64,000 bases of DNA from Paenibacillus sp. E222 (GCF_013401555.1 NZ_CP058552.1:2294001-2358000); one strand, 5' to 3'; counted from the stretch's first letter, positions 46,045 through 55,430 are shown. Notes: a model not told the origin generated them from the sequence alone. A program made the numbers and translations.

Positions 46045-48887
46045 ACTACATAAAGGTAAATAAGGTGTTGGAGTGGATGGTAATTAAACTCCGTATTCCG
46101 TGGCTGGGTACGGCCATACTTATTATCCTGGGTACGCTGGGAACGATATTTCCGTTGACTCTTTTTTACGGGGTACAGCTATTGTTCGGTACAGCGGCAG
46201 CTTTTATTGCTTTGCGTTTACACGGAGCCATATACGGATTCACCACCCTAATAGCGATCTGTGCCTTGGGGATATTATTTGAAGGTCTGGTCCCTAGCAG
46301 TTTTTTTATGATTGGCGCTCATTTCATTGAATTAATCTGGATGCTGGGATGGCAGATACGCTGGAAAAATGGAAGCATCATGAAGGCGAATGCTGCATTC
46401 TGGGTTGTGATGTTATTGCCAGTTACCTTTTACGGATATTTCATAATGGGCATGGATCTAGAAGAATTGAAGTATGGATATATGCATGTCGCTGTGACCA
46501 GCATGGTTAATGCGCTGATTGCAGGTATTGTCGTGGATTTCTGGATTACCACTGGCGAGGTGAAGTCAAAACGAACTGGAACCATTCCGCTCAGACGAAT
46601 TGCTTTTAAATACGTCGTAGCTTTTGTAGTCGTTGTCTCTCTTGTTCTGTTATCGGCCGATAGCCGCAGACAGCTAGGTCAGATCAATGACACCATCCTA
46701 TCTAATCTAAAACATGCTGCGAATGCTGTGATCAAGGATTTAAATGATCAATATCTATCCCAAGAGAACATGCATCAAAGTATGCAGCGTTATTATCATC
46801 TACTGGATGTGAATGTCATCATTCTTGACCCCGATGATAAGGTCATTGCTTCTGGGCTGGATACGTTCCAAGTGGGAGAATACCTGGATATCGACAAATA
46901 TCGTTTTCTCAAGCCGGGGGAGAACAGCATACTGTTCCATTCTGGGGATGCTTATTATAGCGATGTGCTTACTTACTGGAAACAGGCATCGTTCATGTAC
47001 GAAGCAGATATGACCACAAGTACGCCTTATCGAGTATTTGTTGAGACCAACTCAGCCCATTATTACACTCGGATTGAGGCGATCTATCTGACTACACTTC
47101 AATCTCTGTTCGCTATTTTTGTGGTTTCCATGATTGTGGCCGCTCCTCTCAGCCGGAAAGTGGTAAGTCCATTGAAGCGTCTTACACGTATGACTGGCTC
47201 TCTTCCGAGGCTGTTATTTCGTAATGGGGAGATGGAATGGCCAACCAGCCATGTAACAGAAGTACAGATACTGATTGGCAATTTGCGCAAGATGGCTGAT
47301 GTGCTCCTGGGACAATTCGAACAGATTCGTCAGGACAAGCTCACCCTGGAGGACAGGGTCAGAGAGCGGACCAAGGAGCTGAAGAATAGTGAGGAGATCA
47401 AACGCGCCATTATTGATTCTTCTATTGATGCCATTATTGCTGTGGATTCAAACGGGCTGATTATCGAGTTTAATCCCGAAGCCGAAAGAATGTTTGGACT
47501 GGAACGGGCAGAAGTGGTATTCGAGAAGGATGCTCCGTCCCTTTTTCAGGGTGCGAGCTGTATGGAAATCAAGGAAATGCTGAACCAATGTGAGTATATT
47601 CGGGGGAAACGACATGTCATCGTCGAAGAGATTTCAGGTATTCGCCGGGACGGTTCCGTTTTTCCGATTGAATACAAGATCGTAGAAATCCAATTGGGCA
47701 ATAACGAATCGCTTTATAACTTGTTTATTAAGGATATTACGGAGCGCACAAGGGCTGAAGAAGAACGCGTACGTCATGCGCTGGCTCTGGAAAAGCTGAA
47801 TGCGGAGCTATTTCATGAAAAAGTCGCCATTCAGGAACAGCGGGATATTAGCCAGCATTTCATTGAATCTGCACGGGAAGGACTGGTCATGTCTGATCGT
47901 TCGGGCACCATCACGATAGTGAACAGAAGGATTGAAGAAATGTTTGGTCTCCGAGATTTTTCGGGCAGATCCATTGAAGACTTGGCTCAGGCCATTGATA
48001 CGCGGATATTAACCTCTGAATTCAATCTGGTGGAGCAGACGCGCGCATTTTTGAACGGTGAACGGGCCTTTGTTGAGACTGAATTTATATTTAATGATGT
48101 GGATAAGAGTGTATTTTCCCTGTACATGAAGCAAATGGATGTTCCGGGCAAAAATCATGGATTTCTTCTGGTGTTCCGCGATCGTACGGAGGAAGAACGC
48201 CTGAATCGGATGAAAAACGAACTGATCAGCGTGGTCTCACATGAGCTTCGAACCCCTGTTGCGACCATTATGGGCTATGTGGAACTGATGATGATGTATG
48301 ATCTCCCCGCTTCGCAGCGTCAGGAGTTCATGGAAACCATCTCTTCGGAAGGCGCACGACTGAGCAGTCTGCTGGATGATGTACTTGATATTCAACGTCT
48401 GGATAACGAAGGTATGACCTACCACATGACGTATGTGCCGCTGCTTGAGGTGGTTGAAGGTGTAGCTGAGCAATGGAACATGACATCCATTCAGCGTATC
48501 CATGTGCATGCGTTTAATGGAGACTTTTTTGCTTATGCGGACCAGAACCGGATGATTCAGGTGTTACATAACCTGATTGGTAATGCGGTCAAGTACTCAC
48601 CTGGAGCAGATCGAATCGATATTACGTTGTGGGAAGAAGAAGAATGGTTATGCATCGACGTGCGTGATTATGGAATAGGTATTCCCGAGAATGTGCAGGA
48701 CATGTTGTTTACGAAGTTTTACCGTGTGGACAATTCGGATCATCGTCAGATTGGCGGGACTGGACTGGGGCTTTACATTTCGCGCAAAATTGTAGAGGAC
48801 CACCAGGGAACGCTTACCTTTATATCCGCGTCGCACAAAGGAAGTACGTTCAAGGTTCGATTGCCCAAGCAGGACGAACTCTTGTAA
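46041..48887 (+). CDS. Membrane sensor histidine kinase with PAS domains
   Basis: A 948-residue kinase. Residues ~15-190 hold five or six membrane spans; residues ~210-345 form an extracellular sensor region, followed by another span and a HAMP-like linker. Two PAS domains follow (IIDSSIDAIIAVDSNGLIIE and FIESAREGLVMSDRSGTITI). The phosphorylated His734 is in VSHELRTPVATIMGYVE; N-, G1- and G2-boxes of the ATPase are HNLIGNAVKYSPGA, RDYGIGIPENVQD and GGTGLGLYISRKIVEDH. It probably phosphorylates the divergent OmpR-type regulator. The signal is unknown. Confidence 0.92.
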   Translation: MNYIKVNKVLEWMVIKLRIPWLGTAILIILGTLGTIFPLTLFYGVQLLFGTAAAFIALRLHGAIYGFTTLIAICALGILFEGLVPSSFFMIGAHFIELIWMLGWQIRWKNGSIMKANAAFWVVMLLPVTFYGYFIMGMDLEELKYGYMHVAVTSMVNALIAGIVVDFWITTGEVKSKRTGTIPLRRIAFKYVVAFVVVVSLVLLSADSRRQLGQINDTILSNLKHAANAVIKDLNDQYLSQENMHQSMQRYYHLLDVNVIILDPDDKVIASGLDTFQVGEYLDIDKYRFLKPGENSILFHSGDAYYSDVLTYWKQASFMYEADMTTSTPYRVFVETNSAHYYTRIEAIYLTTLQSLFAIFVVSMIVAAPLSRKVVSPLKRLTRMTGSLPRLLFRNGEMEWPTSHVTEVQILIGNLRKMADVLLGQFEQIRQDKLTLEDRVRERTKELKNSEEIKRAIIDSSIDAIIAVDSNGLIIEFNPEAERMFGLERAEVVFEKDAPSLFQGASCMEIKEMLNQCEYIRGKRHVIVEEISGIRRDGSVFPIEYKIVEIQLGNNESLYNLFIKDITERTRAEEERVRHALALEKLNAELFHEKVAIQEQRDISQHFIESAREGLVMSDRSGTITIVNRRIEEMFGLRDFSGRSIEDLAQAIDTRILTSEFNLVEQTRAFLNGERAFVETEFIFNDVDKSVFSLYMKQMDVPGKNHGFLLVFRDRTEEERLNRMKNELISVVSHELRTPVATIMGYVELMMMYDLPASQRQEFMETISSEGARLSSLLDDVLDIQRLDNEGMTYHMTYVPLLEVVEGVAEQWNMTSIQRIHVHAFNGDFFAYADQNRMIQVLHNLIGNAVKYSPGADRIDITLWEEEEWLCIDVRDYGIGIPENVQDMLFTKFYRVDNSDHRQIGGTGLGLYISRKIVEDHQGTLTFISASHKGSTFKVRLPKQDELL

Positions 48888-48895
48888 AACAAGTG

Positions 48896-48949
48896 AAGCC
48901 TTTATCTAGTAGGATGCTTTCATCCTTAATTAGATAAAGGCTTTTTTTG
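48896..48949 (+). terminator. Rho-independent terminator after the sensor kinase
   Basis: AAGCCTTTATCTA pairs perfectly with TAGATAAAGGCTT; an inner GGATG/CATCC stem extends it; seven T residues follow. Confidence 0.9.
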
Positions 48950-49010
48950 TTTTTCAAAATTTCCCGGATAAAAAAACAACTTCTTTTGCAAACTGTCTAT
49001 AGAGCCATAA

Positions 49011-49027
49011 TTTGCATGCCATGCAAA
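49011..49027. promoter_or_regulatory. 17-bp perfect dyad upstream of the cyd operon
   Basis: TTTGCATG and CATGCAAA flank a single central base. The dyad abuts a -10-like CATAAT and overlaps the ribosome binding site of the first small gene, a typical repressor position. It is not a Rex box. Confidence 0.5.
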
Positions 49028-49044
49028 AGGAGGACGGCAGGTCT

Positions 49045-49149
49045 ATGTTCCGTAAACAAGAGAAAACCCTTATTATCGTCTGCCTGGTCGCAGCCGTGAT
49101 CGTGCTGTATGCCGTTGTCAAAAGTATTATCCGGATCATGAGTTATTGA
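49045..49149 (+). CDS. 34-residue single-span membrane protein upstream of cydA
   Basis: ATG 49045 follows AAAAGGAGG by 11 nt and encodes a basic start (MFRKQEK), one 20-residue hydrophobic helix and a basic end (KSIIRIMSY). It ends 65 nt before cydA in the same direction, so it is probably the first gene of the cyd operon. Small single-span proteins are known subunits of bd oxidases (CydX in E. coli, CydS in Geobacillus), but the homologue of CydS here is the gene downstream of cydB, so this one would be additional. I do not recognise a named family. Confidence 0.65.
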   Translation: MFRKQEKTLIIVCLVAAVIVLYAVVKSIIRIMSY

Positions 49150-49214
49150 GGCGTATCGTCACACAGGCGGTATGAAGTCGTACATACGATTATGTGAAAG
49201 AGGAGTGTAACCCC

Positions 49215-50561
49215 ATGTCATCCCTGGACCCTGTTCTGCTCAGCCGGATGCTGACCGGTCTTACCCTGTTTGTGCACATCATTTTTGCTTCCATCGGTGT
49301 AGGCGTCCCACTCATGATCGCCTTGGCTGAATGGCGCGGATTGCGCACGAATGATATCCATTACACCTTGCTCGCGCGCAGATGGGCGCGGGGGTTCGTC
49401 ATTACCGTTGCCGTTGGTGTGGTTACCGGCACCTCAATCGGTTTACAGCTCAGCCTGCTGTGGCCAATGTTTATGCGAGTAGCGGGGCAGGCCATTGCCT
49501 TGCCGCTGTTTATGGAGACGTTCGCCTTTTTTGTGGAGGCGATCTTTCTTGGAATCTACCTTTATACATGGGACCGATTCAAAAAGAAATATACGCACAT
49601 GCTGCTGCTGATTCCGGTGGCACTGGGTTCCTCTGCCTCTGCGATATTCATTACAACGGTGAATTCCTTTATGAATCAGCCTCAGGGGTTTACCCTGATT
49701 AACGGCATCATGAAGGACATCCACCCGATTGCTGCGATGCTGAATCCGGCTACCCCGACCAAGGTATCTCACGTGCTCGCCTCGTCATACACATTGAGTG
49801 CGGGGATATTGGCAGGCATCGCCGCATTCAGCTTGCTTCGGGGTCGGGATCATGTGTATTACAAAAAGGCACTTAAGCTCACAACGGTATGTGCGCTCGT
49901 ATTTGCGGTCAGCACCGTCATGATCGGAGATTCTTCCGGTAAATTTCTGGCGAAATACCAGCCGGAGAAGCTCGCCGCCGCAGAGTGGCATTTCAAAACG
50001 ATGACGAAAGCGCCGCTGGTTTATGGGGGTATTCTTGATGAGAACAATGAAGTGAAATATGCCATTGAGATTCCCTATGCACTTAGCATATTGGCAGGAA
50101 ACAGACCCGACACAGAAGTGAAAGGGCTCGAAGAATTTCCGGCCGATCTGAGGCCGCCGTTGTCCATTCATTATATGTTTGACCTGAAAGTAACGACAGG
50201 CGTGATCATTCTGCTAATCCCGGTGCTTTATGTGTTCCGCCGCTGGCTGCCGGGGCGCAAGCCTTATCCAAAGTGGCTCTTGTTAGGCATCGTCCTGCTT
50301 GGGCCGCTGGCCATGATTGCCATCGAGCTGGGCTGGATGTTCGCCGAGGTCGGCAGACAGCCATGGATTTTGCGCGGGTACATGAAGGTGTCGGAAGCAG
50401 CAACAACATCATCCTCCGTAGGCTGGATGCTCGTTCTGTTTATTCTGCTGTACCTGATCCTTTGCTTTTCAGCGATACGGGTACTCAGCAAGCTGTTCCG
50501 TAACAAGGAAGCAGAGAAGGAACTGGAGTCTCTCGGTCTGGAAGGAGGGATCGTGCATTGA
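49215..50561 (+). CDS. cydA: Cytochrome bd-type ubiquinol oxidase subunit I (YthA/CIO type)
   Basis: A 448-residue membrane subunit carrying the hemes of a bd-type oxidase that reduces oxygen with quinol. The high-spin heme His is in FVHIIFASIGVG; the low-spin ligand His is in KVSHVLASSYTLSAG; GRQPW (WMFAEVGRQPWILRG) is the invariant C-terminal motif. The Q-loop is short, as in Bacillus YthA and cyanide-insensitive oxidases rather than E. coli CydA. ATG 49215 follows AAGAGGAG; an in-frame codon at 49194 precedes that site. It overlaps cydB by a TTGA junction. Confidence 0.93.
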   Translation: MSSLDPVLLSRMLTGLTLFVHIIFASIGVGVPLMIALAEWRGLRTNDIHYTLLARRWARGFVITVAVGVVTGTSIGLQLSLLWPMFMRVAGQAIALPLFMETFAFFVEAIFLGIYLYTWDRFKKKYTHMLLLIPVALGSSASAIFITTVNSFMNQPQGFTLINGIMKDIHPIAAMLNPATPTKVSHVLASSYTLSAGILAGIAAFSLLRGRDHVYYKKALKLTTVCALVFAVSTVMIGDSSGKFLAKYQPEKLAAAEWHFKTMTKAPLVYGGILDENNEVKYAIEIPYALSILAGNRPDTEVKGLEEFPADLRPPLSIHYMFDLKVTTGVIILLIPVLYVFRRWLPGRKPYPKWLLLGIVLLGPLAMIAIELGWMFAEVGRQPWILRGYMKVSEAATTSSSVGWMLVLFILLYLILCFSAIRVLSKLFRNKEAEKELESLGLEGGIVH

Positions 50562-51592
50562 GCTTTGAAATTGCAGGCATCGCGATCTTGTGGACGTTTC
50601 TGTTTGGATATCTGATCGTGGCTTCGATTGATTTTGGGGCCGGATTTTTCAGCTTTTACAGCATATTAACCGGACACGAGAACAAAATCCATAACATTAT
50701 TCAGCGCTATCTCTCACCCGTGTGGGAAGTGACGAATGTGTTTCTGATCTTTTTTGTGGTTGGTCTGGTCGGATTTTATCCGGATAGTGCTTTTTATTAC
50801 GGGACAGCCTTGCTTGTTCCAGGTTCATTGGCGATTGTACTGCTTGCGATTCGGGGCGTGTACTACGCCTATAATACCTATGGGAACCATGGGCAGAACA
50901 GCCGGATCTATATGGCGTTGTACGGAGCGACGGGATTGCTGATCCCGGCGGTGTTTTCCACCATTTTGGCGATATCCGAAGGTGGAATTATTGAGCAGGT
51001 GGGTGATCAGGTGTTTTTCCGCTGGCGTGAGTTTTTGACGAATCCGTATACCTGGTCTGTTGTATTGCTTGCGCTGGTAAGTGTGCTGTATATCTCAGCG
51101 ATGTTTCTTTCCTATTATGCCAAGCGGGCGGAGGATGAGACTGCGTTTGAAGTCCTTCGCGAATATGCGCTCCTATGGAGTCTGCCTACGATCTTTGCCA
51201 GCTTTCTGGCATTTTTGCAAATTAACAAACAGAATCCCGCACACTTTGAGCAGATGTTGAATATCTCATGGATGTTTATCGCATCTTTTATCTGTTTTGT
51301 GATCGCCGTCTCACTGGTATGGAAACGTAAATATTTGGGCTGGTGCTTTATCGCCGTCATGCTGCAGTTTGCCTTTGCTTGGTACGGCTATGGGCGCTCA
51401 CATCTTCCTTACATTCTGTATCCGTACATTAATATTTACGACAGCTTTACGAACAAGACGATGGGTATTGCGCTCATTACGGCGTTCAGCCTGGGATTGC
51501 TAGTGCTTATTCCTTCACTCGTGCTCATTATGAAGCTGTTTCTGTTTGATGCCAATTATGTGCGAGGTAATGCTGGCAAAAAGAAAGGATGA
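50558..51592 (+). CDS. cydB: Cytochrome bd-type ubiquinol oxidase subunit II (YthB/CIO type)
   Basis: A 344-residue protein with eight or nine helices (LWTFLFGYLIVASIDFGAGFF at the start) and the GTALLVPGSLAIVLLAIRG segment typical of CydB. It supports CydA and completes the oxidase. The TTG start overlaps the cydA stop codon by four bases and GGAAGGAGGG lies upstream, showing translational coupling. Its own stop overlaps the ATG of the next small gene. Confidence 0.92.
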   Translation: MSFEIAGIAILWTFLFGYLIVASIDFGAGFFSFYSILTGHENKIHNIIQRYLSPVWEVTNVFLIFFVVGLVGFYPDSAFYYGTALLVPGSLAIVLLAIRGVYYAYNTYGNHGQNSRIYMALYGATGLLIPAVFSTILAISEGGIIEQVGDQVFFRWREFLTNPYTWSVVLLALVSVLYISAMFLSYYAKRAEDETAFEVLREYALLWSLPTIFASFLAFLQINKQNPAHFEQMLNISWMFIASFICFVIAVSLVWKRKYLGWCFIAVMLQFAFAWYGYGRSHLPYILYPYINIYDSFTNKTMGIALITAFSLGLLVLIPSLVLIMKLFLFDANYVRGNAGKKKG

Positions 51593-51798
51593 GTCCGTTC
51601 ATGCTTCCCAACATACAGTTCATCATGCTTCCACAGTTTCTTCTCAGCTCTGACGCGGGAGTGACGGGGATTCCCGGGATAACGGGATTAAGTTTTTTTG
51701 AGACCTTTACCATTATGTACGCCCCACCACTGATCATCGTGGCTGCAATTGCGTTTTTGTTCGTCTACTTGGCGAAATGCAAAAATCCAAAGGATTGA
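51589..51798 (+). CDS. CydS-like small subunit with N-terminal extension
   Basis: A 69-residue protein whose ATG overlaps the cydB TGA (ATGA). The last ~34 residues (ETFTIMYAPPLIIVAAIAFL and on) resemble the 33-residue CydS that fills a helix position in the Geobacillus bd oxidase: F-x-I-M-Y-A-P then a hydrophobic helix. The first ~35 residues are an unusual hydrophobic, Gly-rich extension (SSDAGVTGIPGITGLSFF). ATG 51601 or 51625 are alternative starts. Expected in the cytoplasmic membrane with CydAB. Confidence 0.72.
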   Translation: MSPFMLPNIQFIMLPQFLLSSDAGVTGIPGITGLSFFETFTIMYAPPLIIVAAIAFLFVYLAKCKNPKD

Positions 51799-51869
51799 TT
51801 CGTTGGTACGTACTTTCCAATTCGGGGTAATCTTTTGTTAAGATACGAGGAGGGGAGGAGGGCCCTTTC

Positions 51870-52934
51870 ATGCCGAAAATCCGTTATAACAACATTGATA
51901 ATGTAAGTACGGACAAAACGCTGAAGGAATTCAAGCAGTGGAGGGAGCAGCGGCGCAGCAAAGTGAAGGATTATTCCTACACCGTGCCCAAGCACCCACC
52001 TGAACTGGATTATCTGCACGCCAACCGGGCTGAAACCACGATTACCTGGATTGGTCATTCCACATTTTTCATTCAATATCATGGACTAAACATCGTGACA
52101 GACCCGGTCTGGGCCGAGAAAATGGGATTTCAGCGCAGACTCGGTGCTCCTGGCATACCAATTCAGGATATTCCACCTTTGGATGTCATTCTGATCTCGC
52201 ATTCACACTATGATCATTTGCATCTCGCATCGCTGCGGAAATTGGTGACGGCCAAGACACTGCTCATCGTTCCTGATGGTCTCAAGCGCAAAATGGTGCG
52301 CAAAGGATTCCACCGGTGTCATGAGATGAAATGGTGGGAACATATTACGCTAGGCGGAGTCAAAATAACCTTTGTACCTGCACAGCACTGGACGCGCCGA
52401 ACCCTATTTGATACTAATACGTCCCATTGGGGCGGTTATGTATTGGAACAGAATCACCCGGCAGTTGTTCCGTCTAAAGAGAGTGCTGCGACGAGCGAAG
52501 GCCATGGTTATGAAAATTCCCGAGCAGCAGGTACGGTTGATCCAATAGAGACATCGGCTGATCATTCTCCTGGCGGTCCGCCAGTCATTTATTTTGTAGG
52601 GGATACAGGATACTTCCAGGGATTCAAAACGATCGGTGAACGCTTCGACATTGGTGTCACCCTGATGCCAATCGGTGCGTACGAGCCGGAATGGTTCATG
52701 ACCTCCCAGCATGTGACGCCGGAAGAAGCGCTGCAGGGATTTGTAGAAACGGGTTCCCAGCTTATGGTTCCCATGCATTATGGGACATTTAAGCTGGCGG
52801 ATGACACACCCAAGGAAGCGCTCGATCGAATGGAAGTGGAACGAGAACGGCTGGGGATCAGCGCAGAACGTATTCGGGTACTGGGACATGGTGAGACGCT
52901 CCGTATCCGGCACGAAGAAAGTAAACAAGACTAA
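51870..52934 (+). CDS. MBL-fold metallo-hydrolase (NAPE-PLD/UlaG-like)
   Basis: A 354-residue cytoplasmic enzyme. The metal motif HSHYDHLHLAS (around residue 110) follows TWIGHSTFFIQYHGLNIVTD, and further ligands are in PAQHWTRR, FVGDTGYFQGF and PMHYGTFKLADDTPKEAL. The architecture is that of NAPE-PLD-type phospholipases and UlaG-like lactonases. GAGGAGGGGAGGAGG precedes the ATG. It is followed by a perfect terminator. Bacterial substrates of this group are largely unknown. Confidence 0.85.
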   Translation: MPKIRYNNIDNVSTDKTLKEFKQWREQRRSKVKDYSYTVPKHPPELDYLHANRAETTITWIGHSTFFIQYHGLNIVTDPVWAEKMGFQRRLGAPGIPIQDIPPLDVILISHSHYDHLHLASLRKLVTAKTLLIVPDGLKRKMVRKGFHRCHEMKWWEHITLGGVKITFVPAQHWTRRTLFDTNTSHWGGYVLEQNHPAVVPSKESAATSEGHGYENSRAAGTVDPIETSADHSPGGPPVIYFVGDTGYFQGFKTIGERFDIGVTLMPIGAYEPEWFMTSQHVTPEEALQGFVETGSQLMVPMHYGTFKLADDTPKEALDRMEVERERLGISAERIRVLGHGETLRIRHEESKQD

Positions 52935-53007
52935 CAAAAATGGTCTAGATATGCTAATGTAAGGGTATACCCGCATGAACGGTACATTTACCAAATCTTT
53001 AACGATT

Positions 53008-53042
53008 AAAAAGCGGCCAATTTTCGAATTTGCCGCTTTTTT
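53008..53042 (+). terminator. Rho-independent terminator after the MBL gene
   Basis: AAAAAGCGGC (53008-53017) pairs with GCCGCTTTTT (53032-53041) and runs into a T tail. Confidence 0.88.
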
Positions 53043-53149
53043 GTGTTATAATATGGTGCCAGAATAGGCTTCGGGATATTGAATCCATGATTGAATTAGT
53101 TGCTATTCATGCAGTATGCAGAATATTAAATAAAAGGATGGTATGCTTA

Positions 53150-54775
53150 ATGATTAGTACAAGCGGCATCACGCTCCGCTACGGAAAACGTGCACTTTTT
53201 GAAGATGTGAATATCAAGTTCACGCCAGGCAACTGTTACGGTCTGATCGGCGCCAACGGAGCCGGCAAATCAACATTTCTGAAAATTTTGTCCGGTGAAA
53301 TTGAAGCAAACTCGGGAGAGGTGCACATCACCCCGGGCGAACGCATGGCCGTTTTGAAGCAAAACCACTTTGAATATGATGAGTATCCGGTTCTCGAAAC
53401 CGTAATTATGGGCCACAGCCGTCTTTATTCCATCATGAAAGAGAAGGACGCATTGTATGCCAAAGCGGACTTTACGGAAGAAGATGGTTTGCGCGCAGGT
53501 GAGCTTGAAGGTGAGTTTGCTGAACTGAATGGTTGGGATGCTGAGCCGGATGCAGCGGCACTCCTGATCGGCCTCGGTATCGAACGTGACATGCATGAGA
53601 AGAAAATGGTTGATCTGAGCGGTAACGAAAAAGTTCGTGTCCTGCTTGCACAAGCCTTGTTTGGTCGTCCAAACAACCTGTTGCTCGATGAGCCTACCAA
53701 CCACTTGGACCTCGAATCCATTCAATGGCTGGAAAACTTCCTCATGGACTATGAAGGTACCGTTATTGTAGTATCCCATGACCGTCACTTCCTGAACAAA
53801 GTATGTACACACATTGCAGATATCGATTTCGGTAAAATTCAGCTGTACGTAGGTAACTACGATTTCTGGTATGAATCCAGCCAATTGGCACTTGCTTTGC
53901 AACGTGATGCTAATAAGAAAAAAGAAGAGAAAATTAAAGAGCTGCAAGCCTTTATTCAACGTTTCTCTGCGAATGCTTCCAAATCGAAGCAAGCGACTTC
54001 ACGTAAGAAACAGCTCGACAAAATCACGTTGGATGATCTTCGTCCATCAAACCGGAAATATCCGTTCATCAACTTCAAACCTGAGCGTGAAGCGGGTAAA
54101 CAATTGTTGACCGTTGACCGTATCAACAAAACAATTGATGGTGTGAACATGCTGAATGATCTCAGCTTTGTGGTGAATAAAGGGGATAAAATTGCCTTTG
54201 TTGGCCCGAACGGTAATGCCAAATCATTGTTGTTTGATATCCTTATGGGTGAAACGGAAGCGGATAGTGGCGAATACACTTGGGGTATTACCACAACACA
54301 GGCTTATTTCCCGAAAGACAACTCCAAATATTTTGACGGTGTAGATATGAGTCTCGTGGATTGGCTTCGTCAATATTCCAAAGATCAGGATGAAACGTAC
54401 CTGCGTGGATTCTTGGGTCGTATGCTGTTCTCAGGCGAGGAATCTCTGAAAAAAGCAAGTGTACTCTCCGGGGGCGAGAAAGTTCGCTGTATGCTGGCGA
54501 AAATGATGCAAACAGGCGCTAACGCCCTGATTCTGGATGAGCCAACGAACCACTTGGATCTGGAGTCCATTACCGCACTGAACAACGGTATGATTGACTT
54601 TGACGGCACCATGCTGTTTACATCGCATGACCATCAGTTCATTCAAACCATCGCTAACCGGATTATTGAAATCACGCCAAACGGCATTATTGATCGCCAA
54701 ATGAGCTATGATGAGTATCTGGAAAGTGACGAAATTAAAGAATTGCGCAACAAAATGTACCCAGTAGAGGCTTAA
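53150..54775 (+). CDS. ABC-F family ATPase (YkpA/YbiT-like)
   Basis: A 541-residue soluble protein with two ABC domains and no membrane segment, the ABC-F layout linked to translation or ribosome-associated functions. Domain 1 has Walker A GANGAGKST, signature LSGNEKVRVLLAQALFG and Walker B LLLDEPTNHLDLES; the inter-domain P-site linker is Lys-rich; domain 2 has GPNGNAKSLLF, LSGGEKVRCMLAKMM and LILDEPTNHLDLES. Both domains vary: the first signature is LSGNE rather than LSGGE, and the second Walker A reads GNAKSLL with Ala where Gly is usual. AAAAGGATGG precedes the ATG. Confidence 0.9.
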   Translation: MISTSGITLRYGKRALFEDVNIKFTPGNCYGLIGANGAGKSTFLKILSGEIEANSGEVHITPGERMAVLKQNHFEYDEYPVLETVIMGHSRLYSIMKEKDALYAKADFTEEDGLRAGELEGEFAELNGWDAEPDAAALLIGLGIERDMHEKKMVDLSGNEKVRVLLAQALFGRPNNLLLDEPTNHLDLESIQWLENFLMDYEGTVIVVSHDRHFLNKVCTHIADIDFGKIQLYVGNYDFWYESSQLALALQRDANKKKEEKIKELQAFIQRFSANASKSKQATSRKKQLDKITLDDLRPSNRKYPFINFKPEREAGKQLLTVDRINKTIDGVNMLNDLSFVVNKGDKIAFVGPNGNAKSLLFDILMGETEADSGEYTWGITTTQAYFPKDNSKYFDGVDMSLVDWLRQYSKDQDETYLRGFLGRMLFSGEESLKKASVLSGGEKVRCMLAKMMQTGANALILDEPTNHLDLESITALNNGMIDFDGTMLFTSHDHQFIQTIANRIIEITPNGIIDRQMSYDEYLESDEIKELRNKMYPVEA

Positions 54776-54846
54776 GATAAGCTAATCGGTGTAGATTGAG
54801 AAGTGTTACCATGGCTAACTCTACGTTTACGTTTTTATAGAGGATC

Positions 54847-54893
54847 AAAAAAGAACCGCAAGCTCTCCAGAGGAGGCTTGCGGTTCTTTTTTT
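54847..54893. terminator. Bidirectional terminator after the ABC-F gene
   Basis: AAAGAACCGCAAGC pairs with GCTTGCGGTTCTTT, with A and T runs on both flanks, serving the ABC-F gene and the converging small gene. Confidence 0.92.
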
Positions 54894-54951
54894 GGTCATA
54901 CAAGGTGATCCTGTAACCATAGAGACATCTCATACAGGAGCTGCTTGCGGT

Positions 54952-55140
54952 CTAGGACCCGCCAGTACGGCGGCGCTGATTGTTAGGCTTTTTGTTGTTT
55001 TGACTCTTCATCGCTTTGGGGCCGCCTTCAAAATAGGCACTGGACTGGTTACCTGTGTTTGCCTGTTCTTTCTTCTGCGCCAGTTTCTGGCGTATGGCAT
55101 CCTGCAAACTGATCTTTTTCGGTTCAGTATTATCGCTCAT
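54952..55140 (-). CDS. Small basic hydrophilic protein, unknown function
   Basis: A 62-residue protein, ATG 55140 behind GGGAGGG. It is rich in Lys, Gln, Asn and Arg (ISLQDAIRQKLAQKKEQANT; MKSQNNKKPNNQRRRTGGS at the C-terminus), predicted disordered after one helix, with no hydrophobic span. A possible promoter, TTGTGG and TAAAAT with a 17-nt spacer, lies upstream on the minus strand. Small basic proteins of this type may bind nucleic acid; no family recognised. Confidence 0.7.
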   Translation of the reverse strand: MSDNTEPKKISLQDAIRQKLAQKKEQANTGNQSSAYFEGGPKAMKSQNNKKPNNQRRRTGGS

Positions 55141-55288
55141 CGTTATTCCCTCCCGGTCTTACAGTAAGCCGTCCAAATTGAACGGGATGTACTCATTTTA
55201 TACGTTTTACAAATGCCCCACAAGGGCAACCTGATAAAATGATGAATTCCTTCACTATTTTGACTGGGCCAACATTTTTTCTCTTCAC

Positions 55289-55357
55289 CTACAGCCCTGC
55301 GGTCTGGCAACTTTGTTTCGGCTTCCCTACAGCAATGCAGCTTGGCAACACTGTTTC
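55289..55357. repeat. Imperfect 31-bp tandem repeat upstream of the CDF exporter
   Basis: The segment at 55289-55319 recurs at 55327-55357 with 23 of 31 matches; shared blocks are CTACAGC, TGGCAAC and TGTTTC. It lies about 75-140 nt before the CDF start and could form RNA structure or bind a protein twice. Confidence 0.55.
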
Positions 55358-55430
55358 TATAGACCCACACGGTACGCATTTGGTACCATGGAACAACCGT
55401 AATACGAAACGTTAAAGGAGTGTCGCCGGG

